Shown: positions 52,637 through 62,100, numbered from the stretch's first letter. The stretch: DNA of 64,000 bases from an uncultured bacterium (GCA_900548385.1 URKJ01000014.1:1-64000); one strand, 5' to 3'. The notes: a model not told the origin generated them from the letters alone. Translations and numbers: made by a program.

Positions 52637-53920
52637 ATGAAAACAATGTCCGTAAACGTGCTCGTCGGCATCCAGTGGGGCGACGAAGGTAAAGGAAAAA
52701 TCATCGATGTTCTTACGCGCGACGCCGATATGGTCGTTCGCTTCCAGGGCGGCAACAATGCCGGCCATACCGTGGAAAACGGTCCCGAAAAATATGTACT
52801 CCACCTGATCCCTTCCGGTATCCTCAGAAGCGAAGTCATCAACGTGATCGGCAACGGCGTCGTCGTTGATCCGCTCGCGCTGATGAAAGAGATGAAAGCC
52901 CTTGAGGACCGCGGTGTCAGCGTTGCAAACGTTCAGCTCAGCGACCGCTGCCAGCTCATCATGCCGTGGCACAAGCTCCTCGACGCCTACAACGAATCCA
53001 AAGCCTCCAAAGAGAAAAAGATCGGCACGACTCTCCGCGGAATCGGTCCCGCATACACCTCCAAAGCAATCCGCACCGGACTCCGCGCCTGCGAAATTCT
53101 GGATATCGACCGCTTCAAACAGCACTTCTCCGAAGAAGCGGAAGCCTATAATCAACTCTATGTCCCGCAGGGTGCAGCCCGGCTCGACATCGAAACAGCC
53201 TGGAAGGAACTTCTGCCCGCCCTCGAATACGTCAAACCGTATATCACCGACACCGTGGACAGCATCAACAAGGCGCGTCTCGACGGCAAGCGTATCCTTC
53301 TGGAAGGAGCACAGGGCGCGTTTCTTGACATCGATCACGGCACTTATCCGTTCGTCACCAGCAGCAACACGACTTCCGGCGGAGCCTGCACCGGGTCCGG
53401 ACTCTCCCCGCGCGCCATTACCGGCGTCTGGGGTGTCATCAAGGCATACACGACCCGCGTCGGTGAAGGTCCTTTCCCGACCGAACTGTTCGATGAACAG
53501 GGTGATTTTCTCCGCAATCAGGGCGGTGAATTCGGCGCAACGACCGGACGTCCCCGCCGTTGCGGCTGGTTCGACGTCGTCGCATGCCGCCACAGCTGCA
53601 TGATCAATGGAGTCGATTATCTCGCAGTCACCAAACTCGACGTTCTCGACGGTCTCAAGGAAGTCAAGATCTGCACCGGTTACAAAATCGGCGACAAGGT
53701 CTACGATACATTCCCGGCGGACAGCGCCCTGCTCGACAAGGTCGAACCGGTCTATGAATCTCTCCCCGGCTGGAGTGAATCCACTGCGAACGCGACCTCG
53801 TTCGACGAACTCCCCGCCAATGCGCAGGCATACCTCCGCCGTATGGAAAAGGAAGTCCGCGCCAAAGTCGGAATCGTCTCCGTCGGTCCGAAAAGAAATC
53901 AGACTTTTGAAGTAAAATAA
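52637..53920 (+). CDS. purA: Adenylosuccinate synthetase
   Basis: 427 residues, usual length. Joins IMP and aspartate with GTP, first step to AMP. GTP/IMP loop GIQWGDEGKGKIIDVL and the NNAGHTV and DIDHGTYPFVTSSNTTSGG blocks are all present, and the C-terminal GDKVYDTFPADSA part is normal. No strong Shine-Dalgarno before the ATG. A terminator-like hairpin follows at 53938. Confidence 0.97.
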   Translation: MKTMSVNVLVGIQWGDEGKGKIIDVLTRDADMVVRFQGGNNAGHTVENGPEKYVLHLIPSGILRSEVINVIGNGVVVDPLALMKEMKALEDRGVSVANVQLSDRCQLIMPWHKLLDAYNESKASKEKKIGTTLRGIGPAYTSKAIRTGLRACEILDIDRFKQHFSEEAEAYNQLYVPQGAARLDIETAWKELLPALEYVKPYITDTVDSINKARLDGKRILLEGAQGAFLDIDHGTYPFVTSSNTTSGGACTGSGLSPRAITGVWGVIKAYTTRVGEGPFPTELFDEQGDFLRNQGGEFGATTGRPRRCGWFDVVACRHSCMINGVDYLAVTKLDVLDGLKEVKICTGYKIGDKVYDTFPADSALLDKVEPVYESLPGWSESTANATSFDELPANAQAYLRRMEKEVRAKVGIVSVGPKRNQTFEVK

Positions 53921-53937
53921 ACCCATACGAATATCAT

Positions 53938-53960
53938 GCCGTGCGGCGATTCCGCACGGC
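53938..53960 (+). terminator. Hairpin after purA
   Basis: Perfect 9-bp stem GCCGTGCGG / CCGCACGGC around CGATT, 18 bp past the purA stop and before rodA at 53999. No T-run follows, so it may attenuate only. Confidence 0.6.
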
Positions 53961-53998
53961 GTTCACAACCCCGTACCGGGAAGATGGTTTGAAAAGGG

Positions 53999-55156
53999 AT
54001 GCCGCTGATTCATGATAAAAGATTGACCGAAACACCTCCGGCGCTTGCCGTTCTCCGGTCTTTTTTTTCGCGTTTTGACCTGATGCAGCTCATTCCGATG
54101 ACCGTTCTCCTGCTGACGGGGCTTCTTTTTATCTACGGAACCGGACAGCAGATCGGCGGATTCTACGCGGAACTGTGGGGACGGCAGGTGGTCTGGATCG
54201 GAATCGGCGCGGCGCTTTGGCTTACGCTTTCCCTGTTCGATTACCGGAATTACGGTCTGCTTGCGCTCTGCCTCTACCCCGTCGGACTCTTTTTGCTGAT
54301 CTATGTTCTGTTCGCCGGAGTGAAGCTGTACGGTGCGCGGCGCTGGCTCGATATTGCCGGGATCAGCGTTCAGCCGTCCGAAATTGCCAAACTGCTGACC
54401 ATTGTACTTGCTGCATGGCTCTTTTCCCTGGAACAATTCCGCCTCACCCGCTGGCGTTCCCTCGGCATCCTGTTTCTGCTGGCGGCGGTCCCCGGTTTTC
54501 TGATCTTCCGGGAACCGAACCTGAGTACCGCTCTGACGCTCGTATTCGGCGTGTTCGTCGTTGCGTTTGCGGCGGGACTGCGTCTGCGCATGATCCTGAT
54601 CGGTCTGCTTGTCCTTGCGATCTGCGCTCCGGTCGGCTACTCGATGCTGCGTCCCTACCATAAAGCGCGCATTCATGTGTTTCTGAAACCGGATTCGGAT
54701 CCGTTGAACAAAGGTTGGAACCAGCGGCAGTCGGAACTGGCAGTGGGCAGCGGCGGGCTGACCGGGAAAGGATTCATGCAGGGAACTCAGAACCAGCTTG
54801 GCTATCTGCCGCAAACCGTATCCAATTCGGACTTCATCTTTTCCGTAATCGCGGAAGAAACGGGTTTTCTCGGCTCCGCACTGCTGCTGATCATGTATAC
54901 GGTGTTGATGATCTCGATCTTCCGGACGGCGCTGATCGCCCCGGATGATTTCGGGCGTTATCTCTGCACGGGGATCGGAGCGGTTCTCGCCCTGCACTCA
55001 ATCGTCAATATCGGGATGAGCGTCCGCCTGATGCCCGTTACGGGACTTCCTCTTCCGCTGGTCAGTTACGGCGGAACTTTCATGCTCGCCACGATGTCCT
55101 GTCTCGGCATCGTGCAGTCCGTTTATGCGAGACGCAACCGGAACCTACAGGAGTGA
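53999..55156 (+). CDS. rodA: RodA-type SEDS glycan polymerase
   Basis: 385 residues with ten or so membrane helices. SEDS signatures: GARRWLDIAGISVQPSEIAK, GWNQRQSELAVGSGGLTGKG and SDFIFSVIAEETGFLG, which includes the catalytic Asp in SDF; final LPLVSYGGTFML. Polymerises peptidoglycan strands with a class B PBP for side-wall growth; RodA rather than FtsW is chosen from GYLPQTVSNSDFIF. The ATG is the first in frame, but its Shine-Dalgarno (AAAGGG) is too close, so the start is uncertain. 3' end touches the YgiQ-type gene. Confidence 0.9.
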   Translation: MPLIHDKRLTETPPALAVLRSFFSRFDLMQLIPMTVLLLTGLLFIYGTGQQIGGFYAELWGRQVVWIGIGAALWLTLSLFDYRNYGLLALCLYPVGLFLLIYVLFAGVKLYGARRWLDIAGISVQPSEIAKLLTIVLAAWLFSLEQFRLTRWRSLGILFLLAAVPGFLIFREPNLSTALTLVFGVFVVAFAAGLRLRMILIGLLVLAICAPVGYSMLRPYHKARIHVFLKPDSDPLNKGWNQRQSELAVGSGGLTGKGFMQGTQNQLGYLPQTVSNSDFIFSVIAEETGFLGSALLLIMYTVLMISIFRTALIAPDDFGRYLCTGIGAVLALHSIVNIGMSVRLMPVTGLPLPLVSYGGTFMLATMSCLGIVQSVYARRNRNLQE

Positions 55157-55158
55157 TC

Positions 55159-56910
55159 ATGTACGAAAACGTCAAATTTCTGCCGATGACCCGCCTTGAG
55201 ATGGAAGCTCTCGGCTGGGATTCCATTGACATTCTTCTCATCACCGGCGACGCCTATGTGGAACACCCGTCGTTCGGAACCGCGGTAATCGGCCGCTATC
55301 TGCTCGACAAGGGATTCCGGGTCGGAGTCGCCGCCCAGCCGGACTGGAAAGATCCCGAATCCCTGAAAACCATGGGGCGGCCCAACATCGCCTGCGGCGT
55401 CTCATCCGGCAACATGGACTCCATGGTCTGCATCTACACCGTCGGACGCCGCTTCCGCAAGGACGACATGTATTCCCCCGGCGGAGTAACGGGCAAGCGC
55501 CCCCCGATGGCATCGGTTGTTTACACCCAGTTGGCGAAATGCGCATTTCCCGGACTCAAAACCGTGCTCGGGGGCGTGGAAGCGAGTCTCCGGCGCGTCG
55601 CTCATTACGATTACTGGCAGGACAAAATGCACCCGTCGGTACTCGTCGAAGCCAAAGCCGACATTCTCATTTTCGGCATGGGGGAAACCGCATCGCTCGA
55701 AGTCTACACCCGGATCCGTGACGGCAGACCGCTCGACGGCATTCCGGGAACCGCCCGTTTTCTCGGCGGAAATGCGACAAAGGAGTTCGATCCCGCCGGA
55801 AGCCTGGAACTGCCCTCTTACGAACGGATCTGTTCCGACAAAGATGCTCTTCTGGAACAGACGATGAAGATTGAAGCGGAAATGAATCCGTGGTGCGGAC
55901 GCCGTCTGACCCAGCGTTACAACGACCGCCTTCTGGTACTGGAACGTCCGAACCCGCCGCTCTCCCAGGCGGAATTTGACCATGTTTGCGAACTGCCCTA
56001 CGGCATGGGACCGCACCCGTCCTACAAAGAACCGGTCCCGGCATACGAGTGCGTCAAATTCTCCGTCCCAGCCGTGCGCGGCTGTCCGGGCGGCTGCGCA
56101 TTCTGCGGCCTCGTTTCGCACCAGACCCGGCACCTCGTCTCCCGCTCTCCGGAATCGGTGATGCGGAGCATTGAACGGCTGAAAAAACTTCCCGGTTTCA
56201 ACGGAATCGTCAGCGACATCGGCGGCGCGGCGTCCAATGTTTTCGGCAACCGCGTGGCGGACCATACGATGTGCGAAAAATGCCGGCGCGTCTCCTGCAT
56301 GTGGCCGAAACCGTGCAAAAATTATATCCCCGACGGTTCGACATTGCAGAAACTGCTCCGCACAGCGATGAAATCTCCCGGCATACGCAAAGTGTTCCTG
56401 AATTCGGGAATGCGTCTGGATCTCGCTCTGCGCCAGCCGGAATTGACTTTGGAGATCATCCGCAACCATGTATCGGGGCATCTCAAGGTCGCGCCTGAGC
56501 ACCTTCATCCGAAAGTCCTGAACCTGATGCGGAAAGGGCAGCCCGGCGAACTTGAAGAATTTATGAAAATGTTCGACAGATGCAACAAGGAAACCGGAAA
56601 GGAACAGTACCTGATCCCGTTGTTCATCTCCAACTTCCCCGGCTGTACGGAAGCGGAAATGAAAGTCGTGGATGATTTTCTGGAGAAGCACCACTGGAGT
56701 CCGCAGCAGGTGCAGGATTACATCCCGCTGCCCATGACCATGGGCGCCGCCATGTATTACAGCGGAAAAAATCCCTATACCGGCGAAACCATCGAAGTCA
56801 ACCGCGGCCTGCGCGAACGCAGAACGCAGATTCACATGCTGAAAAAGAAACGCGGTTCCAGATACCGCAGTGACAATACTAAAAACAAAGGAGGCAGACA
56901 ATGGCGCTGA
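55159..56910 (+). CDS. YgiQ-family radical SAM protein
   Basis: 583 residues from the ATG at 55159 (AGGAG 5 bp upstream); an in-frame GTG six bases earlier is less likely. The N-terminal ~310 residues are the YgiQ-specific B12-like/nucleotide-binding part (LLITGDAYVEHPSFGTAVIG, GVEASLRRVAHYDYW). The radical SAM loop is RGCPGGCAFCGL, three cysteines in CxxxCxxC. C-terminal tail is basic (KKKRGSRYRSDN). The reaction of this widespread family is unknown. Overlaps the repeat protein by 10 bp. Confidence 0.93.
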   Translation: MYENVKFLPMTRLEMEALGWDSIDILLITGDAYVEHPSFGTAVIGRYLLDKGFRVGVAAQPDWKDPESLKTMGRPNIACGVSSGNMDSMVCIYTVGRRFRKDDMYSPGGVTGKRPPMASVVYTQLAKCAFPGLKTVLGGVEASLRRVAHYDYWQDKMHPSVLVEAKADILIFGMGETASLEVYTRIRDGRPLDGIPGTARFLGGNATKEFDPAGSLELPSYERICSDKDALLEQTMKIEAEMNPWCGRRLTQRYNDRLLVLERPNPPLSQAEFDHVCELPYGMGPHPSYKEPVPAYECVKFSVPAVRGCPGGCAFCGLVSHQTRHLVSRSPESVMRSIERLKKLPGFNGIVSDIGGAASNVFGNRVADHTMCEKCRRVSCMWPKPCKNYIPDGSTLQKLLRTAMKSPGIRKVFLNSGMRLDLALRQPELTLEIIRNHVSGHLKVAPEHLHPKVLNLMRKGQPGELEEFMKMFDRCNKETGKEQYLIPLFISNFPGCTEAEMKVVDDFLEKHHWSPQQVQDYIPLPMTMGAAMYYSGKNPYTGETIEVNRGLRERRTQIHMLKKKRGSRYRSDNTKNKGGRQWR

Positions 56911-58514
56911 ACATCCCCCCCGCATCCGAACCCAAAAGCCAGAAAGACAATTACTGGGACTCTCTGGGCGACAATTACAAAGTCTCCGTGACCGAAAGCG
57001 GAACCCTGATCAACACCGAATGGGTCGGCACGGAAGACACCACGGACTACCGTCTGCTGAACCTCTTCGCCCCCGGCTTCTATACGTTTTACACATCCGG
57101 GGTCACCTCGTCCATAAAATTCACGCTCTACCGCTATACCGGCTCGTCCGGACTGAAAAAAGTCACGGGATTCTCGCTTTCCAACGGCTCCAAAAACAGC
57201 AAGAACCTGCTGCTGGACGCCGGAACTTACTATGTCTGTTATGAAAGCAAATCCTCCAAGAAATCCGTCGGGACCTGGTACAGCACGGACATCGTGGCAG
57301 ATACATTCACCCGGATCAACACCGCCGATGACGATTACACCAATCTCTCCCCCTCTTACACGGTCCAGCTCCGGAATACGGGAACCGTCATCAACAACGA
57401 CTGGGTCGGATTCGGCGATTCAATCGACTTCCGCAGGCTGGATCTCGACGTTCCCGGCTCCTACTCGTTCTCGCTTTCCGGACTCACCGCAAAAGCCAAA
57501 CTGACCATCTACACGGTCGATTCAAAAGGAAAATTGAAAAAACTCACCTCCGTTTCCGGAAAAGCCGAAAAAGTGAGCTTCACCAAGGAAAAGCTCATGA
57601 ACAGCGGAACCTATTATCTCTCCGTTGAAGCGACCGGATGGAAGAAAGGACAGAATACCGCGTATTCCGTCACCGCCACCGGACAGGCATTCACACAGGG
57701 AAATACTCTGGATGACGTCTGGAACACGCTTTCCGACGCATACTGCGTCACTCTTCTCGAATCCGGCACCATCATCAGCAACGAGTGGGTCGGATTCGGC
57801 GATACGGTCGACTGGCGACGGATCAACCTGACGGAATCCGGACGTTTCTCGTTCTATATCGACAACGTCAGCGAAAAGGTCAAAATGACCGTTTACAGCA
57901 TGGATCCCGTCAAGCAGAAACTGAAAAAACTCTCCTCCGTCTCCGTCAGCAAAGGTTACAAGGAATTCAAAAAACCGCTGGAGCTGATCGCCGGGACCTA
58001 CTACATCTCCGTGGAAGCAAGCAACGCGAAGAAAGGGAAAAACTCATCTTACGACGTCGGCGTCAATGCCACGTTCAACACTCCGCCGCAGAATCCCGGT
58101 CTGCCCTCGTTCATCGCCACGGAAATCAATCCGGCGGACGGCGGAATCCGCAACGCAATCATCTCTTATGAAACACAGGAACGGAACTACACCTTCTCCG
58201 TTGCCGATGGTCAGACCGGAAATTACGGTTTCATCTTCACCTCCGAAAGTCCGGGCGCTCAAATGATCCTCTACAAATATGATCAGGAGGACAGGACCTA
58301 CGACATCCATCACATGTTCGCACCCAACGATGCGCTCACGCTGTCACTCGACCGCGGCGACTATCTGATCGAACTGTCGTCGATCTCCGAACTTTCCAAA
58401 CATCAGGAGTTTTCATCCAGCGTCCTCATTTCGACGCCGTATCTCGCCTCCGCTTCCGATCTTGCCCGTTCCGGCATGACGGATACCCAGCGGAATCTGA
58501 TGACTCTCGCCTGA
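56901..58514 (+). CDS. Protein of three tandem ~127-residue beta-domains plus a C-terminal domain
   Basis: 537 residues, family not recognised with certainty. Three repeats of 127-128 residues are clear: each has an ESGT/NTGT strand, then NTEWVG, NNDWVGFGD or SNEWVGFGD at residues 38-45, 166-173 and 294-301, a Lys-rich KLKKL turn, and AGTYY, SGTYYLSVEA or AGTYYISVEA at about 107, 235 and 364. The build resembles bacterial pre-peptidase C-terminal (PPC) beta-sandwiches, often found at the ends of secreted proteins. No signal peptide or membrane helix is present. AAAGGAGG precedes the ATG, and it overlaps the YgiQ-type gene by 10 bp. Confidence 0.85.
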   Translation: MALNIPPASEPKSQKDNYWDSLGDNYKVSVTESGTLINTEWVGTEDTTDYRLLNLFAPGFYTFYTSGVTSSIKFTLYRYTGSSGLKKVTGFSLSNGSKNSKNLLLDAGTYYVCYESKSSKKSVGTWYSTDIVADTFTRINTADDDYTNLSPSYTVQLRNTGTVINNDWVGFGDSIDFRRLDLDVPGSYSFSLSGLTAKAKLTIYTVDSKGKLKKLTSVSGKAEKVSFTKEKLMNSGTYYLSVEATGWKKGQNTAYSVTATGQAFTQGNTLDDVWNTLSDAYCVTLLESGTIISNEWVGFGDTVDWRRINLTESGRFSFYIDNVSEKVKMTVYSMDPVKQKLKKLSSVSVSKGYKEFKKPLELIAGTYYISVEASNAKKGKNSSYDVGVNATFNTPPQNPGLPSFIATEINPADGGIRNAIISYETQERNYTFSVADGQTGNYGFIFTSESPGAQMILYKYDQEDRTYDIHHMFAPNDALTLSLDRGDYLIELSSISELSKHQEFSSSVLISTPYLASASDLARSGMTDTQRNLMTLA

Positions 58515-58566
58515 TTCACGGCTCCCCGGCGGACAAACACGCCTGCCGGGGAGTTCACTTTTCCCG

Positions 58567-59457
58567 TCACAGTTTCACTGCCAGTACACCGGTCACCACC
58601 AGAATCAATGCGGCGACCTGACGGTGCGAAAGCCGTTCCCGGAGTCCGAACCGGGTATAGAGCGTATAAACGAAAATCAGAACCGCTCCGCTGACGGGGT
58701 ATACAATTCCCGCGCGTCCGAGCTCCCCCAGCCGTTTCAGAGCGGGAAACAGCACCGCATAGGATAGAACCGCAAGAATCCCCCAGGCAAAACCCGTCTT
58801 CAAAAGAGGTCTCCATTCCGTTTTCGGCGGATTGCGACGCAGCAAAGTCCATCCGCCAAAGAACAGACAGTTCATCAGCAGAATGATCAGAGTGCTGTTC
58901 AACGGCGGAAGCGGTTTTCCCGCCATCCCGCAAACCGACGACCAGACAATGCAGATCTGGCTGATTCCGGCACACAACGTGGAAAGGATCGCCATGAAAA
59001 GGCGTCCATGCTCCGCACGTCCCTCTTTTTTCCGCTTTCCCGACGCGGTCAGAACAACCGCGGCAATCAGACACAGGATCCCCAGAGCGTTCCAAACCGC
59101 CATCCGTTCTCCCCAGACGATCACGCTCCAAAGGAACGATACGGCAAATCCCATCCGCGACAGCGCAAAATAAAGCGCACATCCGCCCTGTCCGAGATTC
59201 CGCATCGTCAGCATCTGTGAAATTCCGTTCAGCAAAGCGCCAACGGCAAGCGCAGCAATAACGATCCGGCTGTCGGGGAACGGAATCAGAGTCTTCTGAA
59301 CCGCCAGCACACAACAGAGAAGCAGCGCGGCGGTCAGAGACCCGGTGAAGAAAAACTGTTCCACCCGGCAGCCGCTCCGCCGCGCGGAAGTCAGAACAAT
59401 CCCGATCCCGGTCCAGAAAATACCGACAAACAGCGTCAGCAAAGAACCGGCCAGCAT
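58567..59457 (-). CDS. EamA/DMT-family transporter
   Basis: 296 residues, ten predicted helices in two EamA halves. The start at 59457 has GGAGGAG 6 bp upstream and lies 1 bp after the stop of the DUF4832-like gene (TGAaATG), so it is in the same operon. Early helix SLLTLFVGIFWTGIGIVLTS and second half GILAVLSYAVLFPALKRLGE fit the family of small-metabolite and sugar exporters/importers. Its operon neighbours suggest a sugar-related cargo, but this is inferred. Confidence 0.88.
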   Translation of the reverse strand: MLAGSLLTLFVGIFWTGIGIVLTSARRSGCRVEQFFFTGSLTAALLLCCVLAVQKTLIPFPDSRIVIAALAVGALLNGISQMLTMRNLGQGGCALYFALSRMGFAVSFLWSVIVWGERMAVWNALGILCLIAAVVLTASGKRKKEGRAEHGRLFMAILSTLCAGISQICIVWSSVCGMAGKPLPPLNSTLIILLMNCLFFGGWTLLRRNPPKTEWRPLLKTGFAWGILAVLSYAVLFPALKRLGELGRAGIVYPVSGAVLIFVYTLYTRFGLRERLSHRQVAALILVVTGVLAVKL

Positions 59458-59458
59458 T

Positions 59459-60952
59459 TCAAACTCCTCCGATCGTGACCACATCCGCCGGATAAAGCCC
59501 GCTGTCCGTCCGTCCGCAATTTGCCAGCTGCATCCGCTCTCCGGCGAAACCGCAGTGTTCCAGTCCGAACATCAGCCGATACTCTCCGGCGGACAGATCG
59601 GGCGGCAGACGCCATGTCAGCGAGTCCGTAATACGAACTCCGCTCTCCCATGTCTCCGCTCCGCAGCCGCAGGATGGCGTCTGCGTCTCACTCCAGACAA
59701 CCGTGCCGTCCATTCCGCACAAAGCGGTACGGACCCGGAATTTTTCATAACAGGGCGCCGCACCGGTATTCGTCCAGCGGAACCAGGTATGCAGAACGCC
59801 CGGTTCCGTTTCCACATCAACCGACTCCGCCGCGAGACGGTATCCGGTCCGGCGGGCGAGATGACGCCAAAGCTCCATCTGATTCTCAACGGTCAACGCA
59901 TCGAACTGTTCTGGCGTAAACCCGTATCCGGAATAGATTCTTTTCTGCGGAATCGGAATCTCTTTTGCGATATTGAGTTCACCGAGCCCGGACGCCTCCC
60001 CGCCTCTCTGCCAGTAACTCATTCCGAGCCCCAGAGCGAACTCCAGCGCCTCCGGAAGTACCAGATTTTCAAACACGACCTTGGAACGGTACTTGAAACG
60101 GCGGAACATATCCGCGCAGGCGTCATCCAGCCACGGCGACCGGAACGGCGGGTGCCACGCCTTGCCAAGTCCGCCGCATTTGAGCATGATCCCGCACTCC
60201 GCAAGATACTCAAAGCTCGGCATGGCATCGACAAAACGGTCCTGGAAACTGGGATCGCCCACCGACTGCTGAAGCGGCGTATCGGGAAACGCCGCGCGGT
60301 ACCGGTCGATCAGTTCCCGGTGCGCCTCAAGATAACGCGGAATCGTATATCCTTTCCGCTCCCATTCCGTCCGGGGATAATGATCGGCAATATGCATCTC
60401 GCCCCAACGTCCGGTATGCGCGATCGCGAAACTCTCCACATACGGTTTCCCGTTGTAGCGCTCGCCAAGCGCCCGGATCAGATTCGCCGCCTTTTCGATA
60501 TAGACGGGATCCCAGTAAACCGGATAACGGACCGGCATGGACGTATCGCCGGGAATCTCGTTCAGCAGCCACGAATTCCGGTAGAATTCGATCGGCTCAT
60601 CCACATATTGCGCCCCCGCATCGAACACCCATTGCGGCGTCCCCTGATCATACAGCGTCCCCAGAGTATCCATGCCGCGCACCTTGAGCAGAACCTTGAA
60701 ACCGGCGTCAATCCACGACTGGAAACAGCCTTCCCATTCCGGATGATCCCAAAGAAATTTTCCCTCCTCCGGTTCCAGTTGCGACCACGAAATGTCAATC
60801 GCGATCTTGTCGCTCAGCCGTTCCCGCAGAAACCACGCATCCTCCGGCACTTCGTCGAACCGGAGCTTGTTTCTTCTCTGGAGATAATTGATTCCACACC
60901 CGCGATTCCGAAGAACCGCGCTATCCGGCAACCTTTCCAGTCTGATTTGCAT
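59459..60952 (-). CDS. DUF4832-like glycosidase-type protein, cytoplasmic
   Basis: 497 residues without signal peptide. The N-terminal ~330 residues form a TIM barrel like a clan-A glycosidase: KVLLKVRGMDTLG, HTGRWGEMHIADHYPRTEWE with candidate acid/base Glu185, and KVVFENLVLP with candidate nucleophile Glu295. The C-terminal ~120 residues are a DUF4832-type beta-domain (HTWFRWTNTGAAPCYEKF; LSAGEYRLMFGLEH). GGGGAAG precedes the ATG. It is the first gene after the LacI-type regulator and begins 17 bp below a perfect operator palindrome at 60969-60986. Confidence 0.78.
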   Translation of the reverse strand: MQIRLERLPDSAVLRNRGCGINYLQRRNKLRFDEVPEDAWFLRERLSDKIAIDISWSQLEPEEGKFLWDHPEWEGCFQSWIDAGFKVLLKVRGMDTLGTLYDQGTPQWVFDAGAQYVDEPIEFYRNSWLLNEIPGDTSMPVRYPVYWDPVYIEKAANLIRALGERYNGKPYVESFAIAHTGRWGEMHIADHYPRTEWERKGYTIPRYLEAHRELIDRYRAAFPDTPLQQSVGDPSFQDRFVDAMPSFEYLAECGIMLKCGGLGKAWHPPFRSPWLDDACADMFRRFKYRSKVVFENLVLPEALEFALGLGMSYWQRGGEASGLGELNIAKEIPIPQKRIYSGYGFTPEQFDALTVENQMELWRHLARRTGYRLAAESVDVETEPGVLHTWFRWTNTGAAPCYEKFRVRTALCGMDGTVVWSETQTPSCGCGAETWESGVRITDSLTWRLPPDLSAGEYRLMFGLEHCGFAGERMQLANCGRTDSGLYPADVVTIGGV

Positions 60953-60968
60953 CTTTCTTCCCCTTTTC

Positions 60969-60986
60969 TGCTATATCGGTATAGCA
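60969..60986. promoter_or_regulatory. LacI-type operator upstream of the DUF4832-like gene
   Basis: Perfect inverted repeat TGCTATA-TCGG-TATAGCA, 18 bp. It sits just downstream of a TATAAT -10 on the minus strand (60995-60990), covering the likely start point, so bound repressor would block transcription. The matching -35 is poor (CCGACA with short spacing). Same 10-base left half as the site at 62032. Confidence 0.8.
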
Positions 60987-61022
60987 TTTATTATAAAAAA
61001 TAATTCCTGTCGGTTTTTCAGT

Positions 61023-62018
61023 TCAATACAGAAAATAATGCGGTCCGCTTTCCAGCTTCCGTCTGCGCAGTTCCTCCGCACAGGCGAATTCCGCTTCCGG
61101 ACGCAAATCCATCCCCTCTTCCCCCTGAATCATGCGGATCAAAACCCGGACGCTTTCCCGGATCAGTTGTTCAAATTCATTGCGGATCAGTCCGGCAATC
61201 CGCGGATCGGCAAACGCGGGATGATCGAAATGGCAGTTCGCCACGATTTCCGGCCGATACTGCGGAAACTCCTGCCGGATCACCTGCAGAAACAGAACCG
61301 CACTTCTCCACCCGCTCAGCAGAACCGCGGACGGAGCCTGACGGCATACCTGTCGCAACAGCTCCGTCCATTCCTCCGGATCAGGCGGAATACAGCAGAC
61401 ATCCAGAGCCATTCCCGCTCTTCCGCACTCCGTTTCCAGAACATCCGGCCAGGCAGAATACTCACTGTGAATGCAGAAGATCCGGCGGTGTCCGCGTCCG
61501 GCAAGATACGCAACCGCCTGTCCAAGTGCTTTTCTGTAATCAATCGCCGCTGAATGAAACAATCCGGACTCCTGATACATCAGCATCATCGGAAACGCCT
61601 CCCGGTGAAGCTGTTCCGCCAGTTCTCCGCCGGAAAGCAGTTCGCAGTACAGAATGCCGTCCACGCGGTATTCCGCCAGAGTCCGCAGACTTTCCAGCTC
61701 TTCCTTCCGATCATAATCGCACAATGAAATCAGCAGCCGATACCCATGTTTCCGCGCCTCCCGGAGCGCAAGATCGGCAAACGCGGACCAGAACGCATTG
61801 CGGAGTTCCGAAATCACAAGCCCGATCGTCTGCGTTCTGCCGCTTTTCAGCGAACGAGCCAGTTTGGACGGCAGATAATGGCACTTGCGGACCGCCTCCT
61901 CAATCCGTTTCCGGGTCTCATCCCGCATCCGGGCATCGGGCGTTCCCGCAAGAAATTTTGAAACCAGAGCTTTGGAAACTCCGGCTTCCTCCGCCACATC
62001 TTTCAGCGTTGCTTTCAT
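61023..62018 (-). CDS. LacI-family transcriptional regulator
   Basis: 331 residues. The N-terminal headpiece LKDVAEEAGVSKALVSKFLA is the LacI helix-turn-helix with hinge ARSLKSGRTQTIGLV; residues 60-330 form the sugar-binding domain (SELRNAFWSAFADLALREAR; RRIFCIHSEYSAWPD; PEIVANCHFDHPAFAD). It should sense a sugar and repress the DUF4832-like/EamA operon that follows, and itself, by the sites at 60969 and 62032. Promoter with an extended -10 at 62051-62078. Confidence 0.95.
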   Translation of the reverse strand: MKATLKDVAEEAGVSKALVSKFLAGTPDARMRDETRKRIEEAVRKCHYLPSKLARSLKSGRTQTIGLVISELRNAFWSAFADLALREARKHGYRLLISLCDYDRKEELESLRTLAEYRVDGILYCELLSGGELAEQLHREAFPMMLMYQESGLFHSAAIDYRKALGQAVAYLAGRGHRRIFCIHSEYSAWPDVLETECGRAGMALDVCCIPPDPEEWTELLRQVCRQAPSAVLLSGWRSAVLFLQVIRQEFPQYRPEIVANCHFDHPAFADPRIAGLIRNEFEQLIRESVRVLIRMIQGEEGMDLRPEAEFACAEELRRRKLESGPHYFLY

Positions 62019-62031
62019 GCTCGAAAACCTC

Positions 62032-62049
62032 TGCTATATCGTTTTACCA
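62032..62049. promoter_or_regulatory. Degenerate LacI-type operator upstream of the regulator
   Basis: TGCTATATCG-TTTTACCA, 18 bp; the left ten bases equal those of 60969-60978 and the right half has three changes. It overlaps the start point of the regulator's own promoter, which fits weaker self-repression. Confidence 0.65.
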
Positions 62050-62050
62050 T

Positions 62051-62078
62051 ACAATAGCATGAAAACCGGCTTTTACAA
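62051..62078 (-). promoter_or_regulatory. Promoter of the LacI-type regulator
   Basis: On the minus strand TTGTAA (62078-62073), 16-bp spacer, TATTGT (62056-62051) with an extended -10 TGC just upstream. The start point near 62044 falls in the operator at 62032-62049. Confidence 0.65.
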
Positions 62079-62100
62079 TCATCCCGCACCGGATTTCCAT

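Noticed and set aside
59345..61003. 552-codon open frame on the + strand
   Set aside because: Antisense to the DUF4832-like gene, which has operon context, start signals and catalytic-type motifs.
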